Shown one piece after another: positions 12,341 to 24,100 of a stretch of DNA of 64,000 nt. Location: positions 186,001-250,000 of the forward strand of contig SADC01000251.1 of the NCBI GenBank assembly GCA_004194705.1, in the 5' to 3' direction. The DNA comes from Ditylenchus dipsaci (Eukaryota > Nematoda > Chromadorea > Rhabditida > Anguinidae). Both the position numbers and the translations under genes were made by a program. Position 1 is the first letter of the stretch. Each line of letters opens with the position of its first letter. The notes beneath the pieces are model-generated. The model was given only the letters and a program-made list of their open reading frames with translations, was not told where the DNA came from and made no database searches.

Positions 12341-13317
12341 GGCGCTACTCGGTTATACCCCCCCCCCAAAGTGCTACTCGGGAATACCCCCCCCAATCCT
12401 AGGAGCTACTCGGTTATACCCCCCCCCCCAAAAATCAAGATTTTTAGGAGTGGTCAAAACACATTTTTAAGCAATAATTTCGCTATAAAAGGTCCAGAAA
12501 AGCAATTTAAAAGGGATTATGGGCTGTATTGGGAGGGGAAGGGACAAAACAGGGGCACTTTTATAGTGCCTATAAGTACAAAGAGTATTAATTCTCTAAG
12601 CCTTGAAGTCACTTTCAAACCCAGCCACTTGTGGTGCACGTAAAAGTATAAGCACTCGAAATGATCAGACGGTCAGCTGGGTGGATCCTGATGGTTGTTG
12701 TTTAACTTTTGGATGGCTGAGCCTCTGGCTCGTAGCCTCAGGCTGGAAAATGGGGGAGACCCTTTTCGGCCGAAAAATCAAAGATGTTGAACATAGTTTT
12801 GAATACTGGGGCCTACCGCATAAATAACTCTGGTATGCATGTTTTTCATGCATCTAGAGTCACTTTCGAGTGATTTGTGTCTAAGGTATGTGGGTGTGCG
12901 CATCTCAACTCCAAGCCCCCAAGCCCCAAGCCCCCAAGCCCCGAAGGGGGCGCAGGGGGCTTGAGAGTTAGAGATGCGCGCACGCACTTACCTTAGACAT
13001 GATCCGAGAAGTACACTTGATCATAAAATGCATAAAGAGACTCTTTTGCCACGGCCCGAGTTGAAAAACATGGTAAAAGCAGCTAAAAAAAAGTGGCCCT
13101 GTATTATTCCCTTCCCTCCCAATACAGCCCATAATCCTTTTTAAATTGCTTTTCTGGACCTTTTATGGCGAAATTATTGCTTAAAAATGTGTTTTGACCA
13201 CTCCTAAAAATCTTGATTTTGGGGGGGGGTATAACCGAGTAGGTCCGATTTTTGGGGGGGGGGGGGGTATTCCCGAGTAGCTTTTTTGGGGGGGGGGGGG
13301 TATTACCGAGTAGCGTC
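12341..13317. mobile_element. C-tract hAT-like element, full copy A
   Basis: Ends GGCGCTACTCGGTTATACC and the complement of GACGCTACTCGGTAATACC, each followed by a run of C. Perfect 8-bp TSD AAAATATC (12333-12340 and 13318-13325). Near 12420-12560 and 13080-13210 the arms stay complementary (AATCAAGATTTTTAGGAGTG and its complement). The centre (12879-12999) forms a hairpin of about 34 bp: GTCTAAGGTATGTGGGTGTG pairs with the strand ending CGCACTTACCTTAGAC. There is no convincing coding region. It is inserted in the module array at 11690-14790. Confidence 0.88.
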
Positions 13318-13546
13318 AAAATATCGGCATCGTCTTCACTATTCCAATTTTTGTATTTGGTGAAATTATTTGTATAACTTCATCATCAACTGTGTAAGCT
13401 AGCTTTGGTAGAATATTTGATATTACTAGGTCAATTACCTCATCACCTAGCATAAGTTGGTTTCTACCATCTTTTTCAATTTTATAAACAGCAAAATTAT
13501 TGTTTTTGTCTTCAATCTCCGCCATATTTTCTTTCATGAATGGTTG

Positions 13547-13698
13547 GGCTCTAGTAAACAATACGTTTCCATTTTTGCCTTGGTCCCCCTGTAACCATGA
13601 TCATCTTCAAAACAACAGGGGGACCAAGCTGTTTTTCAATAAAAAAACAACAGGGGGGAACCAAGGCAAAAAATGGAAACGTATTGTTTACTAGAGCC
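13547..13698. mobile_element. Core-bearing miniature element, GGCTCTAGTAAAC ends
   Basis: 152 bp. GGCTCTAGTAAACAATACG and its complement form the ends. The TSD is AATGGTTG (13539-13546) versus AATGATTG (13699-13706), seven of eight matching. The core is TGCCTTGGTCCCCCTG plus an inverted copy ending ACCAAGGCA. It interrupts a module-coding stretch. Confidence 0.85.
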
Positions 13699-14790
13699 AA
13701 TGATTGAATTTTTATTGGAGATCTTGTTAAAGGAAAATTTATTTTATTTGTTTTGCACGTTATTGAGTTGTGTTTGTCAAAACTTTGCACTTCACACAAA
13801 TTTATTGTTAATTTCTTGATTATTCCGATGCTTGTATTTGCTTTAATATTTTTCATCATTTCATCAGTCATCTCAGCATTCAGTTTTACTTGTTCACCTG
13901 GCTGAATTTGTTCTATTTCATATATCGCGAAATATCTATTCCTATCTTCAATTTCTGGAAAATGCATTTTAATGTAATCTCTCAATGTGCTTCCTGGTGA
14001 AATTTTTATCTGCTTTTTCGCTTTGTATTTTATCAAGTTGTGTTCGTCAATTTTTTCCACATCATACACAGTCACAGGGATTCTAAAAACAAATATTCCG
14101 ATTTTTTCATTTTCTTTTATATTTTCCATCATTTCATCAGTCATCTCACCACCCTTTTTCAGTTGTCGACCTGGCTGGATCTGTTCTAATTTATGTACTT
14201 TTGAAATTTTTTGTAAAAACCTGAATTTCTGGAACATTCATTCTAACATAATCCTTCAATTTATCTACGGTAATTCCTGGCAAAATTTCAATCTGTTTTT
14301 CGACTGTGTATTCTATCAAGTCTCCCTTGTCAACTGTTTCCGCATCATACACAGTTACAGGCACCTTAACATAAACTAGCCCAATTTTTAAAATTGTTTC
14401 TGAGTTTTTCAGCAGTTCGTCAGTCACCTCAGTGCCTAATTCAAAAATTGTCTTGGCTCCGTTTCGATATTCTGATATGGTCTGAACAGTGAAATCAGAT
14501 TTAGTATGTTTGATCACACACCAAAATTTTTTTGACGTATGTTTTGAACTGTTATAATAACAAATTTTTAGGTATATATTCTCTGTTGAAAAGTATAGTC
14601 TTTTCTGTGATCGAGTCCGTCGTAGGCGAAACTTCTACATGATATATAGTGGTGAGGAATGATTGAAGTACTGCAACGACTGAATTTTTTAAGATTTTTC
14701 AAAAATTCTCTATCTCCAGTTTACCAGGTTGAATTTCTTCTAGGAAATAAACACCTGAAACGTCTTTAGCATACTTTATCTCCGGACTTT

Positions 14791-15350
14791 ATTGTCCAGC
14801 GTAAAAAATAAATAAAGAGCGTAAAGAAATAAAAATAAAACATACACACGTTCCGATTTAGCAAAAATTACAAAAAACACTATTATAAATGAAAACATGT
14901 TTTATTTACGACTTTGCGGATGCGTATGTGCTCTCTCAACACATCCGCATTTCCGTAAGCAAATGCGTACGCACATGCAGATGCGGACGTGTTGTGAGAG
15001 CGCCCTAAGTTATGTATGACAGGCGTTGTCTAATTTTCGGCTTTTTCGGATTTGCGCCTTTTCTTAATTTCAGTATTTTTGCAGCTCAGGACCTATTTTT
15101 GAGCTCGTTCTGACTATTCTAGGCTTTACCACAATTTAAAATTCTTCTGAAAAAATGCAAAGAACTCAGAAAAAGTATACCCTGGAAAGGTTCAAATTTA
15201 AAGAAAATGAGAAAGGTTGCACAAACGTAGCAACACCAATATTTTAATTGTAAACTCTTAATGATGCAATTTTTAGCGATTCAATTTTGAGGAGAGAACA
15301 CCGAATTACATTGTCTTAATTGCTACTATCAGTCAGAATTAGAGTGGGCT
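14791..15350. other. No gene recognised; one inverted repeat of GCGGATGCG
   Basis: Between 14915 and 15005, CGGATGCGTATGTGCTCTCT pairs imperfectly with a downstream copy (CGCACATGCAGATGCG, GTTGTGAGAGCGC), typical of an old miniature element. The rest is unremarkable. Confidence 0.35.
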
Positions 15351-15354
15351 AGTC

Positions 15355-15535
15355 GAGTACTCGAAATCGAGTAATTTCGAGTAAAATTCTATATTTTTCG
15401 AGTTTCGAGTATCGACTCGAGTACTCGAAAATTTCGAGTTTCGAATACCGAGTCGAGTACTTGACTCGAAAATTTCGAGTTTCGAATATCATAGCGAGTC
15501 GAGTACTCGAAAATTTCTAGTACTTGACGACCTTG
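15355..15535. repeat. CGAGTACTCGAAATTTCGAG tandem/inverted repeat
   Basis: Repeated TCGAGTACTCGAAA and AAATTTCGAGT units in both orientations. The layout resembles the arms of hAT miniature elements elsewhere here (431, 10430, 29586), but no clean TSD was found. From 15536 to 16249 no gene is recognised. Confidence 0.5.
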
Positions 15536-16257
15536 GGTTCATAAGCTGAACAGCACAGTAGACTAGATTTTCCAAAAGCCGATTGTGACAAAATGTGTAT
15601 GGCGCATGTACAAAGGCATATCTACCACGGGTGTCGTTGAAAAAACTTCCGAGTCTGATTTGTAGCCCCTCACAAAAGGCACGAAAATTTCAAAAACTCA
15701 AAATAGAAAACAATGCATACTTTTATTACATTTAAAAGTTGAAAATTAAAGTGTAACAAAACATTCATTATAGTTCAGAGGTGAAATGCTCTGTCGCGTC
15801 TGGAGACCCGATGGTGCCTAAGAATCGCCAGTCGTCTTGTTTTTTAATTAAAATAAAATAAATAGTACCTTTCTGTGTATTTTAGTGTAGTTTTTCTTAT
15901 TCTATTACCCCTAAGCTACCCCTCTTTTACTCTTTTTACCCTCTTTGCCCATTTTATACCCCGTTTTTCTCTCTTTTCTGGTCTATTTCGGTCTATTTTC
16001 TTATTATCACCCACCCTGTAGCTTTTTCTGCAAAATTTAGTCATACCCTGAACTGTTTTGCAGCCATCTAATGGCTTTACTTTCTCATGACTTTTTTCTG
16101 CACATTCCTGGCTGGGCATATCGTGCGCCAGCTTTTTCCTTTTTTCTGCCGCTTATCCCCTCTGTCTCGGCTAAATTTGAAAAAAATGAATTTAAGTATT
16201 TCTGTTTAAGTTGCGGAGAATCTAAGTTTTTGCGGAAAATTCGAAAACTGCTGGGAA

Positions 16258-17917
16258 TAGGGTGGGGAAATTCGCGCGAATATTGAAATAACCCGAATAT
16301 TCGCGAATATTCGGAATGTTCGCGAATATTCGCGAACATTCAAACTGTCGTCTTATGAACAAATAAAAAAGAATAAACAGTAAATTAAATGCTTAAATAA
16401 TCACAACCGGCACTAAACACATTCCAATTAGCTTTATTGACAATAAAATAAATTCAATCAACATTCAAAAACAATGTATCATTCTCAATAGTTTGTTATT
16501 CTTCGTATTCTGATTCTATCTCTTCTTCGGATTGACGCACTTTTTTGAATAGACCGGCATATTCCAATTGGATGTTATGCTTTATAAAGACTATTCCGTT
16601 GGCGGTGTCCACCATCATTCTAAAGAAGAAAATAAACACCTCTCACTAGAAATTCATGCAAACAGATAAAGTCACCAACCTATTTCGAAGCTTTGTGTGG
16701 ATCCCACCTCGAAGGGACCAGTTTCTTTCGGTCGAGGCGGCAGAGATCGGCACATTGTGAAGCATTTCAACGACTTTGCATAGCAATGTATCCGAGAACC
16801 AGGCTTTCCACCAAGTTAGAGCATTCATCGTTTTCACAGTTTCCCAAGCATAGCTCCTTTTGTCGACAGCGAATATTCCAGTTCCAGCAAACCAATGAGC
16901 CCATTCCAACATCACCTAAATATATGCATTTATTTCTGCGGCTAATTATTAATGATATGTGCACCTCTGATTCTCTCCCTGTAAACATTGTATTCTTGAG
17001 GAACTTTTTGACTAGCAATTCGATTCTTTTCTGCTTCTCTTCATTGACCAACGACTGTCCCTTATCGGAAGGCTGCATCAGTTCTAGCAAAAAGGCAACT
17101 TCACTTCTTCCGAAGTCTTCCGATGCTCCAGTATCTAAAAGTTACAATTATTACAACCACAATTGACTCAACGAAAATAAATTACCTGAGTTAGTTCTTC
17201 CTTTACGCTTTCCATGAAAGCAGTATCCTCAATCGCAGCTTTTGACAAAAAAATGCCTTTCGAATCTTAGTAACCCTAGTAAGAAGAATGTCGGCCTCAT
17301 CTTGATCTTCTTTGCCGATCTTATCGAAAAAGCTATTGATTCTTGGTGTGTTCGGTTGACCGCAGTTCTCCTCGGATTCCTTGACTATTTTCTTTGGAAT
17401 CTCTTCATTTTCTTCCAATTTGCGCTTAATGCCAGATAATTTGTCGATCACTTTGATTGCTTCCACTCCAATTTTCGTGCACTGGTTCTTGAATTAAGTA
17501 TCAAAATACGCATGAACAACCTTAGTAAAATAGAAATTGTACCGTGAGATGATAGGCCATACTGGTAGCGTTTTCTCGATATTTCATCCCGCAAAACCTA
17601 CACTCAAATTTGTTATTATCTTCGACGAAAAATTAACGACTCCAGTGTTTTGGTTTCACCATGCTTGCCTGAAAATACATACCAGAAACGTCAGCAAAAC
17701 AGTGTAAAACGTGGTTAAGAAATAATCAACACAAGTGTTTGCGAAGAAAAAATATGGGCTTAAAAATTTGTTAAAAAGACATCAACTACTATTGACTTAC
17801 TACAGCTGTTTGAATGTTCGCAAAATTTCTTTTATCGCGAACATTGCTTGCGAATATTCGCGAATATTCGCGAATATTCGCGCGAATATTCGCCAGAATA
17901 TTCGGAGTTCCCCCCTA
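16258..17917 (-). mobile_element. hAT transposon, internally deleted, coding remnant on the minus strand
   Basis: Ends TAGGGTGGGGAA and the complement of TAGGGGGGAACTCC, flanked by a perfect 8-bp TSD GCTGGGAA (16250-16257 and 17918-17925). Sub-terminal arms are arrays of CGAATATTCG palindromes. Minus-strand coding pieces run from a BED-type zinc finger near 17650-17570 (FECRFCGMKYRENATSMAYH), through a hydrophilic segment (17466-17203, ending DEADILLTRVTKIRKAFF), to a C-terminal dimerisation-like block (16915-16646: NVPISAASTERNWSLRGG, KLRNRL). The WWKAWF and SAASTERNWS motifs are characteristic of hAT transposases. Too little sequence lies between the N-terminal and C-terminal parts for the RNase-H-like catalytic core, and an in-frame TAA sits just before the zinc finger, so it is not functional. 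Confidence 0.85.
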
Positions 17918-18143
17918 GCTGGGAACAAATCTAGAGGACAGGCTAAAGTGGTGTCAGAATCGGCAATTTTTATAATGCGTAATTTAGCATATCTGTCTTG
18001 CTAGGTCTGTAAGTATTATCATAATAGTGACTCTTTTGTTAATTTTTCAAAGTAGGTTGCTCAAATGGCTGTATTTTTTTAAATCCCAATACACAAATAA
18101 TAATAAGAACAGCTTCAAATAATTTTCACAAAATACAAAATTA

Positions 18144-21100
18144 TTATTTGCAACAGGGCGGCAATGGGCTAGAAATGCAAACACAGCTCTGCATTACTTT
18201 GCCTTGCTGCTGTGGAGGTCCTTGTTGATTGTAAGGTGGTGGTTGAGGTGGGCCAGGCGGAAACCTAAATTCTCAATTTGAAAAAATCTGTTATTATGAC
18301 TAAAAGATAACCTCTGCTGGTTTTGTGGTTGCTGCATGGTAGCCAAAAATGAAGAGTCGTGAGGTGGCGGACCATTTTCGAATTGCTGCTGTTGATTGTT
18401 GTTGTATTGTTGACCGGGGAATGGGGTGGCTGAGACAGAGATGGCTGTTGAAAGGGACCTTGGAATTGACCAGGTGGCGGACCTTGAAACTGTCCCTGAT
18501 TTGGTGGAGGGCCTTGAAATTGACCTTGGCCAGGTGGAGGTCCCTGGAACTGGTCTTGACCAGGTGGTGGTGGTCCATTGCCTTGAGGTGGCTGATTTGA
18601 ATTGAAATTAGCGTTGGGTGGAGGGTTAAACTGTGGCTGTTGGCCTGGCTGAAATTGTTGTTGGTGTTGATTCTGCTGCGGTGGGAACTGTCCACTCGGG
18701 AAATCTTGTTGGGGTTGTTGTTGAGGCTGTCCAAGTGGGGGCTGGAATTGTGGTGGTGGAGGTCCTTGACCATGATCTCCAGGTGGACCTTGTCCAGGGA
18801 CGCAACAGTCTTGTTGACTTACTGTAACTTGGTTTTTTTATTTATTTTTCATTATGTTAGTGTGGGTTAATAAGCTATTGTAAGTGAGTTTTTGCATGAT
18901 GTTAGTAACCTTTAAACCCCAAGAGCACCCCTTCCCCATAGAGTATGAGTTCTCCAGCACCAAAATTCCAAAGAGTACACGTTCTATAACGATTTCAGGC
19001 TCAGAGATTCATTCTCTTTGGAAAGTGGGTTCACTTGGCGTGCTGTCATTACATTTGTATTGAAATTGCAAAAGCTTTTTCAAAAAGAAACTATAAATAG
19101 GGCAGAAGACGCGACAATCGAAAACTCCTGTGACACTCCAACATTAAAGGCTCACTATCAATGAAGGTAGGACTGTGTGAGGGATTCAGCACTCAAAAGA
19201 CATATTTTTTTGACTAAGGTAACAAATAATCAACCCCCGACCTCCAAAAAAATTTTCTTTCTTAAGTGAAGAGCATATAAATAAATGTCCCAGACCCCGG
19301 AAAATGTGCGTAAACTATTAATTAGTCACAACTTCTAAACGCTGGCCTACCCCCGAGCTCAAGGTTAAGAATATTTACAGCGATTTTTGAAGGTGAGATT
19401 TTGAGGGGGTATTCACTCCTAGCGCCCTTTTTTACTGAAAAACCTTCTGTTACTACAGGGCTCTGAAGGAAAAATTCCAAAAAAAGACATTTAGACAAAA
19501 AAGTGACATTTTGACTATTCTTGAAGTAAAAGGGTCATTTTATCCAGTGCTTATTGCCATTTTGAAGCGAAAAATAAAAGATTTTGACTAAATTTTCAAA
19601 AATAAAAAAAAAGGGGGTGCTGAAAAAAAACAAATCTTTTAAAAACGACGATTCGGAGCCCTGTGTTCCTATGATTTTGCAAATAATATACAGGGCTAAT
19701 TTTTTCCATTTCGAAGAGGTCTGTATGACATAACAAAAAAAAATTTTCTAGAAAATGTGTCGACTCTTGCATTTGCATGTGACGGCCAAAAGCATTCATT
19801 GTTTAGCTCCAAGTCATGCAAACTACTGGCTACTGGTAATATCATATTTTCGAATTTTTACAGCTGCTAGCTGTTCAACAGAACTGAAACTGAATGTATC
19901 TCAATCACGTTTTTTTTAAATTTTCAAATAAAGTCGGTAGTTTTGACGCTACCTCCTGACTGGCAAGTGCACAGCATTGGTGACCCCCTCTGCTGTTGTT
20001 GCTGCTGCTGTGGAAAAGGTGGTGGTGGAAGGACTGGAGCTGCTGGCAGGTATTGCTGTTGGTTAGGTGCAGGAGGACAACAGCTGTCGCTTTGGCCTAT
20101 AAGTTAGTGTTAGCGTCAGTTAAGCAGTTGTTTAAGCTTTTATTAGTAATGCGGTGATTTTGTAGTTGCTATGTGCATATTAATTTCTCTAAAAATTTTA
20201 TACTACTACTTACCTGTTGTGCAAATGCAAATACTAGGTTGCTGTTGTAGTTGCTGATAAGGTGGTGGAGGGGCATGATTTGGCCTTGCCCTGGTCCTTG
20301 CTGTCCCGGAAAAGGAGGTGGAGGGCCTCCAGGTCCTTGCTGTCCTGGGTAGGGGGGTGGAGGACCTCCCTGAGGCACATTTAAGCCACCAAGAGGAGAT
20401 GGTTGTTGTACAAGTTGTTGGCAACAATCATCTTGCCTGGCTGGAGTGCAAACACAACTGATTGTGACAAGTGCCTGAGGTCCACGAGGTCCTTGCTGAG
20501 GTGCGTAAGCTCCTTGATCGTGCTGATCCGGGTATTGTTGCTGAGGAGGTGGGTAGGGACCCTGCTGGACTGGATAGCCTTGTTGATATGGCCCTTGAGG
20601 TGGGTATTGGGCTGTTGAGGCTGGTAAGGACCCTGTTGCTGAGGTGGATATGGACCTTGGGGCTGTTGAGGAGGAAATTGAGGTGGTGGAGGAGAATTTG
20701 GTTGCTGAGACTGGATAGAAATGCAGCAGGCATCTTGTTGCACTGAATATACAGCTTTTAAGCTCTCTTGTGTAAAATTAAAAAATGTTCGAAAAAAGTA
20801 AGAATATCCTCTGACTTTAATTTTCGTTGAGGAATTTAAATGACTTTTATAATAATCAAAAGCCTTGATTTATTTGTGTTCACGCGGACGCTAAAAGTAT
20901 GCCTTATCCGGCTTTTTAAGTAAAAAGACTTTTTTAGAATTGTGTTTTCAGCCTATTTTTAGCGACTTCTTTAATGCAAGTTACCACCGATTTATTTTTT
21001 CATCTCTTTGGCTTCCAAGTAAGTGATGGAAGTAATTTTCGACGAGAATTTTCAAAAAAAATAAGTTCAAGGAATTTTCAACGAATGAATGTCAAACACA

Positions 21101-24100
21101 ATTCCTCGAGAATGATTCAAAATTAAAGAGTGAGGGTATATTGTTAGAGGTTATACGGTAGTTAATCTCTGATAGAAAAACAACACAATACAGTCGACTC
21201 TCTCCATAGTGATCACCCAAAAAGTTCGTTCCCACCTACGGTCCGACACTTTTTTAAACTCAAATTTTGAAGGCTTCTGCCAGTTGTCTTCGGCTAGTCT
21301 AGTCCAAAATATCGCAAGGATTCTGATTTTGCCAGTCCTTCATGTTATGGCAACAGTTTTGGCCGAAAAGACCCGCGGCTTTCTCCATAGTAATCACCTA
21401 ATTTCCTAAAAGGTAATCACTATGGAAGTGGCAAAACTATTTGTGGCATAAATATTGCCATTTACATAAATGACCGGCAAAATCGGAATCCCTACGATAT
21501 TCCAGACTATACTAGCCGGAGACAACGGGCAATAGCCCTTTAAATTTTGAGTTAAAAAATTGTCGGACCTAGGGGCGAACGAACTTTTTCGGTGATCACC
21601 ATGGAGCACGGTTTGCATGAGCTCACAACATCGTGATCTCATCCTCATGAGGACCGATTTTCACGTTAGCTCACCTCACGTGAGGAGACGTTTTTGAAAT
21701 TCTCACACAACCTCACGTTGCATGATCTCACGTAGTCCTCATCTTCATGAGGTTCAGGACAATTTCTTGGGTCAACTTGGGGTTATACCTCATGAGGACG
21801 TGAGCTCACCTTACGTGAGGAGAGCTTTTTGAAATTCTTACGCAACCTCATATTTTATGAGCTCACGTCGTCCTCATCCTCACTCATCCTAACGCCCGAA
21901 AATTTGTCCTCACGCAAACCGTGCTATGGAGAGAGTCGACTGTATTATAAAATCTGTGTTTCTGAAAATGCGTTTTTGTAATTAAACACATTTATGTCCG
22001 AACAAATAACATATTTGACACAACTTTTCTGCAGAAAGATAGCATTGTTTGGAAAGAAATAAGCACAAAATTCATAAGGCTCCCGATCATAGCACTATCA
22101 AGTTTCAAAAACCGCCCAATAGTTAGTATTTTTATAACATTTCGACTTTTATAGTGTTTTTACTTAGAAATTTGATGTTATTATCCTTTGCTTTGTTGAA
22201 TTACTGATGTAATCACCTGCTTGCTAAATTTTTTAAAGTATGCAGGAAGTCTACTCAAGAAGCAAACACTTAAAGCATCACTCACCTGGAGTGCATATAC
22301 AAGTGGCTCCTCCCAAACTATTAGGAGCACCATTTCCTGGTACTTGAGTAGGTGGACCAGAGGGGGAAGTCCAATAGGTGGTTGGCAGCAAGGATCTTGT
22401 TGGACTGGATTGTAACAAACTGGTTTAAAAACCCAAAAAATATTTTTGGTTAAGTTTAAAAATACCTTGAGAGCAAATGCAAATGGTCGGTCCTTGGCTG
22501 CCACCAAAAGGAGGTGGTCCCCCCTGAGGTCCAGGTGGTGGTGGAGGACCTAACTGTTGAGGAGGTGGAAATTGGGGCCCTCCTTGTGGTGGAGGTCCTT
22601 GGTTTCCAAACTGAGGTGGAGGCAGACCACCTTGGTTGCCGTATTGTGGTGGAATGCCACCGCCCCCTCCTAGTCCTTGATTGCCGAATTGAGGCGGAGG
22701 TGGCATTTGACAGGAGCATACCTCTTGAGGCTTCGACGACACTGTTACTGCAAATTACTGTATTTAAATTAAATTCAAAACTATTAGAAAATTTTCACAA
22801 TTAAAACTTATCAGTTGTCAAATAATTTTACCCCAAAAAACTTTAATACAGCCTGCTCTGGAAAAAAATGGCACTTCTGGGGACCAGCCTGGGGTGCCAA
22901 TTCATTGATATGTTACTTTGCCTAAGTTCTTTGTCGGCCAGCAAAATAGGACTTTTAAAAATTGCCAGTTTATCAGAGCCCCAGTTTATCAGAGTCCCGA
23001 CTGTAGTTCATTTGCAAAAAAATACTTAATGACCTAACTTTTGTAACTCTTGATTATAAAGTTTGACATTATCAAAAAAATTTAAAAAAAAATCCCTCAC
23101 AGTCAGCTCTCGTTAAACTGGCACTCCGATAAACTGGCATCCTCGATAAACTCGCAACCTGAGCTTGATTTGGTTGGCCAGCAAAGAAATTAGGCAAAGT
23201 AACATCCCAGTAAGCTGGCACCCCGATAAACTGGCATCCTCGACCCAGTTTCTTGGGGTGCCAGTTTAATGAGGGTCGAGTGAACACTTTTTTAGATTGG
23301 TATTAGGCATATGAGATATGGCTTTTTCGAGTAAATAGGCCGAAAATATTTTATCACTCAAATATTTAAAAAAAAACCTTTTCTGCCAAATAACATTCTT
23401 TTTTAGCCGTTAAATCGAGGGGGGGCTTCACATCGAAAAGGCCATTGAATCCGGGCTTCAATTTTTCATGATTTAGTCAAAATCAATCAAATTTGCCACA
23501 GAGGGCCGTTGTATCGAGGTGCCATTGAATCGGTTGATTCAATTTTTCATGATTTAGTCAAATCCAATGAAATTCGGCCCAGGGACACTTAAATCTGGGA
23601 GCCTTTAAATCAAAGGTTGACTGTAATTAAATTATTCTTATAGATGCTAGAAATTTGAGAATTATATAAAATGTCACTTACTTGTGATGCAAGAGCAAGC
23701 TACATGTGGAGGATCAGAAAGACTTGGATATGGCTGTGGCGGCAAGAGTTGATGTGGTGGGTAGGATGGCAAGGGGCCTTGAAATTGTGGACCTTGAAAG
23801 TTCTGATACGGTACTTGTTGTGGTTGCTGTTGAGGTGGATAGCCCTGGAAAGGTGGAGCTCCTGGATATTGCTGAGGCTGCTGTGGGTATTGCTGTTGTT
23901 GAGGTTGTTGCTGAGGAATGCAGCAGATTGTTCCACAGAAGCTTTGGCCAGCACATAACTGCCGCTTACCTCGTAAAAATAGTTTTGCCTACAAGAAATA
24001 ATGAAATTGACTAATAAATAAATTTATTCATTAATAAATTAAATATTTATAATGTGATTACAAAAATGTAAATACGCCTTTTTCTGGATTCAACTATTTA

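Larger units (their letters stand above)
11690..14790 (-). pseudogene. Array of about 90-100-residue modules (beta-grasp-like?), broken by indels and two transposons
   Basis: Translated pieces on the minus strand share one module: VPVTVYDAETVD, then a KQI.I.PG segment, LRDYIKMHFPEI, FAIYEIEQIQPGEQVKL and EMTDEMMKNIKANTSIGII. Copies start near 14790 (only YFLEEIQPGKLEI kept), 14517, 14150 and 13790; more diverged ones lie at about 12340-12050 (FTVYELDP, QFVTFVKNFVPEV) and 11990-11690 (ISVRLYTAQCEINKI, VDQLRTYLVKNF). The pattern of two beta-like segments, PGxTLxDYI and a final short strand recalls a ubiquitin-like fold, but that is a guess; I do not recognise the family. The frame shifts by one base near 14200 and again further down. 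An element at 13547-13698 and a C-tract element at 12341-13317 sit inside module sequence, which resumes on their far sides. No intact start or signal peptide was identified. Confidence 0.6.

Noticed and set aside
18349..18870. Plus-strand frames rich in W, L and V across the Pro-rich exons
   Set aside because: Antisense shadows of CCA/CAA-rich coding sequence; the minus strand has consistent splice sites and phases.
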